DNA of 10,432 nucleotides from an uncultured Clostridia bacterium (GTDB lineage: Bacteria; Bacillota; Clostridia; Oscillospirales; CAG-272). The DNA lies in NCBI GenBank assembly GCA_937898155.1, contig CALEJO010000149.1, positions 1 through 10,432 of the forward strand, written 5' to 3'. Within the stretch, counting starts at the first letter, position 1; every line of letters starts with the position of its first letter. The translations under genes were made by a program, and so were the position numbers. A model generated the notes under the pieces. It made no database searches. It worked only from the letters and a program-made list of their open reading frames with translations, and had not been told where the DNA came from. Shown piece by piece: positions 6,577-10,432 of the stretch.

Positions 6577-6605
6577 ATTATACCATAAACTTTCCGATTT
6601 GTATA
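6577..6605 (-). promoter_or_regulatory. Extended -10 promoter for the rlmB unit
   Basis: On the minus strand a perfect TATAAT (6577-6582) is preceded by TG one base upstream (TGGTATAAT), the extended -10 pattern. Seventeen bp further is TATACA (6600-6605), four of six matches to the -35 consensus. The predicted start is near 6570. It lies downstream of the glyS terminator, so rlmB starts a new transcription unit. Confidence 0.72.
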
Positions 6606-6913
6606 GAGGTTTTCTCTATTTTGTTAAAAAAATTTTGGAAAAGCACCCCGAGACAAGCGTCCCTCGCATTTTCGCGTCTTCGATTTTTTCATACGGAAAT
6701 CCGCAAAGCCGCAAAAAACTGTAAAAAACAGGCAACATCCGCGAAAGACATTTTTGATTGGCTTGCTGCCAATAAGCAGTAATCTATTTCTTTGCTGATG
6801 ATCTCTCAGCCGCTCGCCCCGCAGAGTGGCTTTCAGAGGAAAAAAGCATCTCCTCGGAATGAATTTCTATGTCCGTTTTTTACGGACTTGTGCATTTCTT
6901 TTTTCGCGCGACA
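6606..6913. other. Intergenic region without a convincing gene
   Basis: About 300 bp between the glyS terminator and the rlmB promoter. It is AT-rich and broken by homopolymer A and T runs. I see only small inverted repeats: GTCCGT-TTTTT-ACGGAC (6871-6887), ATTGGC-TTGCT-GCCAAT (6757-6773) and GCTGA/TCAGC (6794-6810). Short frames through it on the plus strand have no family resemblance and one runs through the terminator into glyS. A small RNA cannot be excluded, but I find no strong promoter for one. Confidence 0.4.
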
Positions 6914-6948
6914 AAAAATATCCCCCGCGGTTTGCGGGGGATATTTTT
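6914..6948 (-). terminator. Strong terminator after glyS (usable in both directions)
   Basis: A perfect 15-bp inverted repeat (6914-6928 with 6934-6948) has a CCCCCGC/GCGGGGG core, AT flanks that supply A and T tracts, and a 5-nt loop. GAC/GTC extends the stem beyond one bulged base. It begins 7 nt after the glyS stop codon. On the minus strand the transcript ends in six U; in the plus direction it ends in five U. Confidence 0.93.
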
Positions 6949-6955
6949 GTCATAA

Positions 6956-8377
6956 TCAGAACGCGATCTTTTCCTGAATATACGAAACGAGCGAGTCGAT
7001 CGGGATTCTCACCTGCTCCATCGTGTCGCGGTCGCGCACGGTGACGCAGTTGTCGGCGGGCGTATTTTCGTCGCCGACGGTCTCGAAATCGACCGTCACG
7101 CAGAGCGGCGTGCCGATCTCGTCCTCGCGACGGTAGCGTTTGCCGATCGAGCCGGCATCGTCGTAATCGACCATAAAGTATTTGGAAAGCTCGTCGTGGA
7201 TTTCGGTTGCTTTATCGCCGAGCTTTTTGGAAAGCGGCAGAACGGCGACCTTGAACGGCGCGAGCGCGGGATGCAGGTGCATGACCGTGCGGACGTCGTT
7301 TTTCTCCGCGTCGATGACTTCTTCGTCATAAGCGTCGCACAAAACGGCGAGAACGGTGCGTTCCACGCCGAGAGACGGCTCGACGACGTAAGGAATATAA
7401 TGCTCGTTCGTCTCGGGATCGAAATACGTCAGGTCCTTGCCGGAGGTGTTCTGATGCTGCGTCAGATCGTAGTCGGTGCGATCCGCCACGCCCCACAGCT
7501 CGCCCCAGCCGAACGGGAACAAAAATTCAAAGTCGGTCGTCGCCTTGGAATAGAAGCAAAGCTCCTCGGGATCGTGATCGCGCAGACGGATGTTTTCGTC
7601 TTTCAGACCGATCGCAAGCAGGAAGTTGTGGCAGTAAGAGCGCCAATAGTTGAACCATTCGAGGTCGGTGCCGGGCTTGCAGAAAAATTCCAGTTCCATC
7701 TGCTCGAATTCGCGCACGCGGAAAATAAAGTTGCCGGGCGTGATCTCGTTGCGGAACGATTTGCCGATCTGCCCGATACCGAACGGGAGTTTTCGGCGCG
7801 TCGTGCGCTGGACGTTCACGAAGTTCGTGAAGATGCCCTGCGCGGTCTCCGGACGCAGATAGACGGTGTTTTTCGCGTCCTCGGTGACACCCTGGAACGT
7901 TTTGAACATTAGATTGAACTGACGGATGTCCGTGAAGTTATGCTTGCCGCAACTCGGGCACGGGATCGCGTGTTCTTCGATGAACGCTTTCATTTCTTCC
8001 TGCGAAAACGCGTCGATCGGTTTTTCGAGCGTGACGTTTTCCGCCGCGCACCAGTCTTCGATCAGCTTGTCCGCGCGGAAGCGCTCATGACATTCGCGGC
8101 AGTCCATCAGCGGATCGGAAAAGCCGGCAAGATGGCCGCTCGCCACCCACGTCTGCGGATTCATCAGGATCGCCGCGTCGAGTCCGACGTTATATTTCGA
8201 TTCCTGCACGAATTTCTTCCACCACGCGCGTTTGACGTTGTTTTTCAGCTCCACGCCGAGCGGACCGTAGTCCCACGTATTGGCGAGACCGCCGTAGATT
8301 TCGGAGCCTGGGAAAATAAAACCGCGGGTTTTGCAAAGCGAGACGACTTTGTCCATTGTTTTCTGTGTGTTGTCCAT
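6956..8377 (-). CDS. glyS: Glycyl-tRNA synthetase, dimeric class II type
   Basis: Charges tRNA-Gly with glycine using ATP, in the cytoplasm. The 473-aa protein is the single-chain alpha2 type common in Gram-positives, not the alpha2beta2 type. The N-terminus carries GFIFPGSEIYGG (19-30) and WDYGPLG (35-41). Cys pairs CREC (93-96) and CPSC (140-143) are likely zinc ligands. The insertion is followed by YLRPETAQGIF (173-183), class II motif 2 with RNEITPGNFIFRVREFEQME (209-228), and motif 3 with GVERT (337-341). The anticodon-binding domain fills about 375-473. ATG at 8375-8377 has GAGGG 7 nt upstream. The gene lies 13 nt after ruvX and is last in its unit. Unlike many Firmicute synthetase genes it has no T-box leader, because no untranslated leader is present. 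Confidence 0.97.
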   Translation of the reverse strand: MDNTQKTMDKVVSLCKTRGFIFPGSEIYGGLANTWDYGPLGVELKNNVKRAWWKKFVQESKYNVGLDAAILMNPQTWVASGHLAGFSDPLMDCRECHERFRADKLIEDWCAAENVTLEKPIDAFSQEEMKAFIEEHAIPCPSCGKHNFTDIRQFNLMFKTFQGVTEDAKNTVYLRPETAQGIFTNFVNVQRTTRRKLPFGIGQIGKSFRNEITPGNFIFRVREFEQMELEFFCKPGTDLEWFNYWRSYCHNFLLAIGLKDENIRLRDHDPEELCFYSKATTDFEFLFPFGWGELWGVADRTDYDLTQHQNTSGKDLTYFDPETNEHYIPYVVEPSLGVERTVLAVLCDAYDEEVIDAEKNDVRTVMHLHPALAPFKVAVLPLSKKLGDKATEIHDELSKYFMVDYDDAGSIGKRYRREDEIGTPLCVTVDFETVGDENTPADNCVTVRDRDTMEQVRIPIDSLVSYIQEKIAF

Positions 8378-8390
8378 AGTAATGCCCTCT

Positions 8391-8816
8391 TTATGATTTA
8401 TTTTGATTTTTCATTTTATCCATATATCCTTGCAGGATCAGCTCCGCCGACAGTGAATCGACGACAGCGCGGTGTTTTTTCGCTTTCATACCGCTTTCCG
8501 ATAAGATTCTGTGCGCCGACATCGTGGTGAGACGCTCGTCGAAAAAGTCCGTCGGGATCGCGGTATGCGTGGCGATAAGCCGTGCAAGTTCCGTCACCTT
8601 TTCGACCTTTTCCCCGCAAGTGCCGTCCATATTGACGGGCTTGCCGATCACAATGCGTTCCGCATCCATCTCTTCGGCACGGGCGGCGATCTGCGCCGCC
8701 ACGTCCTCGATGTGATAGCTCTTGATATTGCCGATCCCGATGGCATAAAGTCCCAGCGCGTCCGAATGGGCGAGTCCCGTCCGCGCCTCTCCGTAATCCA
8801 CCCCGAGAAGCCGCAT
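8391..8816 (-). CDS. ruvX: RuvX/YqgF family RNase H-fold nuclease (putative Holliday junction resolvase, pre-16S rRNA nuclease)
   Basis: Small, near-universal bacterial RNase H-fold nuclease. It has been linked both to Holliday junction resolution and to 5'-end maturation of 16S rRNA. The 141-aa length is typical. Family motifs with acidic active-site residues are present: LLGVDYGEARTGLA at 3-16 (Asp7), IVIGKPVNMDGT at 55-66, FFDERLTT at 91-98 (Asp93, Glu94) and VVDSLSAELILQGYM at 118-132 (Asp120). The ATG at 8814-8816 is preferred over a frame open to 8861: the protein then starts MRLLGVDYG as in the family, and the longer start would overlap the preceding gene by 44 nt. Only one base separates its ATG from the stop codon of the PfkB-like gene, so translation is probably coupled. 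glyS follows 13 nt downstream. Confidence 0.9.
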   Translation of the reverse strand: MRLLGVDYGEARTGLAHSDALGLYAIGIGNIKSYHIEDVAAQIAARAEEMDAERIVIGKPVNMDGTCGEKVEKVTELARLIATHTAIPTDFFDERLTTMSAHRILSESGMKAKKHRAVVDSLSAELILQGYMDKMKNQNKS

Positions 8817-8817
8817 C

Positions 8818-9870
8818 TTAACGATCGAGGGAGATGCCGTTCTCCGCGAGATAGGCGTCAAATTCCGCGCGCGTCATCATCTTTTCAAGGTTGCCGTATT
8901 TCCCTTTCGTCAAAAGACTGACGACAGTGGCAAAACGGGCTGCGTGCAGAATATTTTTCGTTTCGAGATAATCCACGGCGAGCGCGCCGAGGAACGTTTT
9001 TTGCATTCCCGCGTTTTCCGCCTGCACCGATGAGACGAGTTTTTCGGGCGCACGATAGGTCTCGTAATATTTGCCGTCATAGACAAATACCGCGTCGTTC
9101 CCCTGTCGGACGACGTAATATTTCGCGCTCACTTTTTTGGAAAGCGCCATCAGCGCACGGAGCGTTTTGTCTGCCGTATTCGGGAAAAATCCGGTCAGAT
9201 GATAAAGCGTATCGTCCGAAATGACGAGCGCCTTGACGTTTTTCAGCGTTTCAAGCGGAAAATGCGAGGTGAACGGCGTCCATTCGAGGAGCAGATCGAC
9301 GTCTTTCTCTTCGGCGCGCCGGATCGCGTAAAGCGCGAGCCCCTCTTTTTCCGTCACGGGAACGAGTTCCGGCTCTGCTTCCCCGTCCGCCTCGGACTCC
9401 TCCGACGGCTTGACGAGCGGTCGCATCACCGTTTTTTCTTCGTATCCCAGCTCTTCCAGCGGCACGACGAAAAGATCCGGCACGGTCGCAAACGCGTCGT
9501 CGATCTCCGCTTTTGTGAATTGCATCGACGCGCCGCGCGTGATGAACGTCTCGTAGGTGCCGAGGTCGTTCCACACGGTCACGGAAAGTCCTGTCTGATC
9601 AGTCGTGCTCTTGCGCATCGCGTCTTTGACGATGCCGCAGTTTTTATAATATTCATAAAGCCGCTTTCCGTTGGTGTCATCGCCGAGCTTCGTCGCAAAA
9701 ATGCAGTCTCCGCCGAGCTTTGCCGCCGCGATCGCCGTGATCGCCGAATCCCCGTAGGGGTGAAATCCGTAAGCGGAGCCCTCGGTGATATTTTCGTCTT
9801 TGGATTTCGGATCGACTTTCATCTGCAAATTCATATAACTGCCGCCGATGACCAGAAGTTTGCGTTTCAT
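8818..9870 (-). CDS. PfkB/ribokinase-fold protein with lost catalytic motif (predicted pseudokinase)
   Basis: 350 aa, with the layout of the PfkB sugar/nucleoside kinase family. LLVIGGSYMNLQM (5-17) is the opening strand. YGDSAITAIAAAKLGG (39-54) is signature 1, with the usual GGN replaced by YGD. FATKLGDDTNGKRL (58-71) and a Gly-Ile at 79-80 follow. VVRQGNDAVFVYDG (253-266) resembles the VTxGxxG block. Signature 2, normally DTTGAGD then a Phe, reads ENAGMQKTF (285-293): both the catalytic Asp (now Lys291) and the anion-hole Gly (now Gln290) are lost, while the following FLGAL helix is kept. The usual NxxE block reads SDDT (218-221). An acidic stretch occupies about 155-175. Kinase activity is thus unlikely; a ligand-binding or regulatory role is inference. 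The ATG at 9868-9870 has AAAGGG 6 nt upstream. An upstream extension of the frame to 10161 overlaps the acetyltransferase gene and is rejected. Confidence 0.78.
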   Translation of the reverse strand: MKRKLLVIGGSYMNLQMKVDPKSKDENITEGSAYGFHPYGDSAITAIAAAKLGGDCIFATKLGDDTNGKRLYEYYKNCGIVKDAMRKSTTDQTGLSVTVWNDLGTYETFITRGASMQFTKAEIDDAFATVPDLFVVPLEELGYEEKTVMRPLVKPSEESEADGEAEPELVPVTEKEGLALYAIRRAEEKDVDLLLEWTPFTSHFPLETLKNVKALVISDDTLYHLTGFFPNTADKTLRALMALSKKVSAKYYVVRQGNDAVFVYDGKYYETYRAPEKLVSSVQAENAGMQKTFLGALAVDYLETKNILHAARFATVVSLLTKGKYGNLEKMMTRAEFDAYLAENGISLDR

Positions 9871-9887
9871 TTTTTGCCCTTTCTCTG

Positions 9888-10432
9888 TCAGAATAACTCT
9901 TTTTTCAGATAAACGGAATCCGCCTCCGTGATTTCGCGGATCACGCGGCACGGATTGCCCGCCGCAAAGGAATTGGCGGGGATCGAATGGGTGACGACGC
10001 TTCCCGCGCCGATCACGCACCCGTCGCCGATTTCGGCACCGCCGCAAACCGTCACGCCGCTGGCAAGCCAGCAGTTGCTTCCGATCCTGATCGGACGGCC
10101 GTATTCGCGGTCGGTCCATTCGCCGTCGTCGCGCTGATAGGTGTTCCGTTCCTCGTAGCAAAGCGGGTGCGTCGCCGACGCCAGCGTGACGTTCGGCCCC
10201 ATATAGACGTTATCGCCGATCTCGATCTCCTCGGTCGCGACCGTGTCGTTCTCGTTGATGATGGGAAGGACGCGGAGCTCTAAAAGACGGTTTATCGTGT
10301 TCTTGAAATTGTTGTGGCGCGTTTCATTTTCCACGTCCGCGCCCGTGATAAGAAGCTGGGCGACGACGTGATTATATTCTCCGAACAGCTTGTCGTATAT
10401 ATACATGAGTTCGCACTGACCGACCGCGGCAG
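9888..10432 (-). CDS. Chimeric reading frame: ProB fragment joined to maltose/galactoside O-acetyltransferase C-terminal half; runs off right edge
   Basis: One uninterrupted frame of two unrelated parts. Numbered from the first visible Met (10404-10406), residues 1-62 read as glutamate 5-kinase: AQLLIT at 16-21 and VLPIINENDTVATEEIEIG at 46-64. Codons before that Met (AAVGQCEL) also fit ProB, so the Met is internal and the frame continues past the edge. From about residue 63 (IGDNVYMGPNVTLASATHPL, 63-82) it becomes a left-handed beta-helix acetyltransferase of the Maa/LacA type. His80 matches the catalytic His, and hexapeptide repeats IGSNCW, IGDGCV and IGAGSVVTHSIPANSFAAG follow, then NPCRVIREI (151-159). 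The acetyltransferase has lost its usual N-terminal 80 or so residues. The stop TGA (9888-9890) is 17 nt before the PfkB-like gene. Both parts are clear; whether the fusion is natural or an assembly join is open. Confidence 0.85.
   Translation of the reverse strand, partial: AAVGQCELMYIYDKLFGEYNHVVAQLLITGADVENETRHNNFKNTINRLLELRVLPIINENDTVATEEIEIGDNVYMGPNVTLASATHPLCYEERNTYQRDDGEWTDREYGRPIRIGSNCWLASGVTVCGGAEIGDGCVIGAGSVVTHSIPANSFAAGNPCRVIREITEADSVYLKKELF
10218..10432 (-). pseudogene. proB: proB fragment within the chimeric frame
   Basis: This stretch encodes the middle of the amino-acid-kinase domain of glutamate 5-kinase (first enzyme of proline synthesis from glutamate), including the NENDTV loop that contacts glutamate. 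It breaks off at the Gly-Asp-Asn that in ProB continues as GDNDxLSA. The ATP-binding part of the kinase domain, any PUA domain and a following proA are absent, so this copy cannot make a working kinase. The N-terminal start lies outside the window. Confidence 0.72.

Noticed and set aside
6792..6977. Short plus-strand frame between rlmB and glyS
   Set aside because: It has no ribosome binding site, reads straight through the strong terminator into glyS and has no family resemblance.
9871..10161. N-terminal extension of the PfkB-like frame (97 extra codons)
   Set aside because: The extension is Arg-rich and lies out of frame over the acetyltransferase gene, which has clear hexapeptide repeats. 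The ATG at 9870 has a good ribosome binding site and gives a normal PfkB N-terminus.

Overview
The window looks like chromosomal DNA from an uncultured Gram-positive anaerobe, most likely a gut Clostridia-type Firmicute. The grounds are a dimeric (alpha2-type) glycyl-tRNA synthetase, strong GGAGG-type ribosome binding sites, AT-rich consensus sigma-70/sigma-A promoters, a lipoprotein amino-acid-binding protein and a cytoplasmic GH29 alpha-L-fucosidase. This assignment is inference. Every supported gene lies on the minus strand, so transcription runs from the right end to the left end.

Right operon (10432 to about 6914, promoter outside the window). A chimeric reading frame joins a piece of glutamate 5-kinase (ProB) to the C-terminal half of a maltose/galactoside O-acetyltransferase. 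It is followed by a PfkB-fold protein whose catalytic motif is destroyed, then ruvX (YqgF), then glyS. Gaps are 17, 1 and 13 nt, and the unit ends at a very strong hairpin terminator (6914-6948). About 300 bp of AT-rich DNA without a convincing gene follows.

Middle operon (6605 to 3166). An extended -10 promoter and a leader hairpin precede rlmB (23S rRNA 2'-O-methyltransferase). Next, 28 nt on, is an 838-aa membrane protein: an acidic cytosolic N-terminal region joined to what reads as a complete but catalytically dead P-type ATPase. A U-rich terminator closes the unit.

Left operon (3146 to about 608). A near-consensus promoter, overlapped by an imperfect palindrome, drives a polar-amino-acid ABC importer: lipoprotein binding protein, intercistronic hairpin, permease, ATPase. 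The operon terminator (608-640) lies between a second near-perfect promoter (655-683) and the ribosome binding site of an alpha-L-fucosidase gene that runs off the left edge. Transcripts from that promoter must therefore pass the hairpin.

The most unusual content is (1) the pseudo-P-type ATPase, (2) the PfkB-fold pseudokinase with Lys in place of the catalytic Asp, (3) the ProB/acetyltransferase chimera with its joint in a shared Gly-Asp-Asn motif, and (4) the promoter-terminator arrangement in front of the fucosidase. No CRISPR array, tRNA, rRNA, transposase or phage gene is visible.
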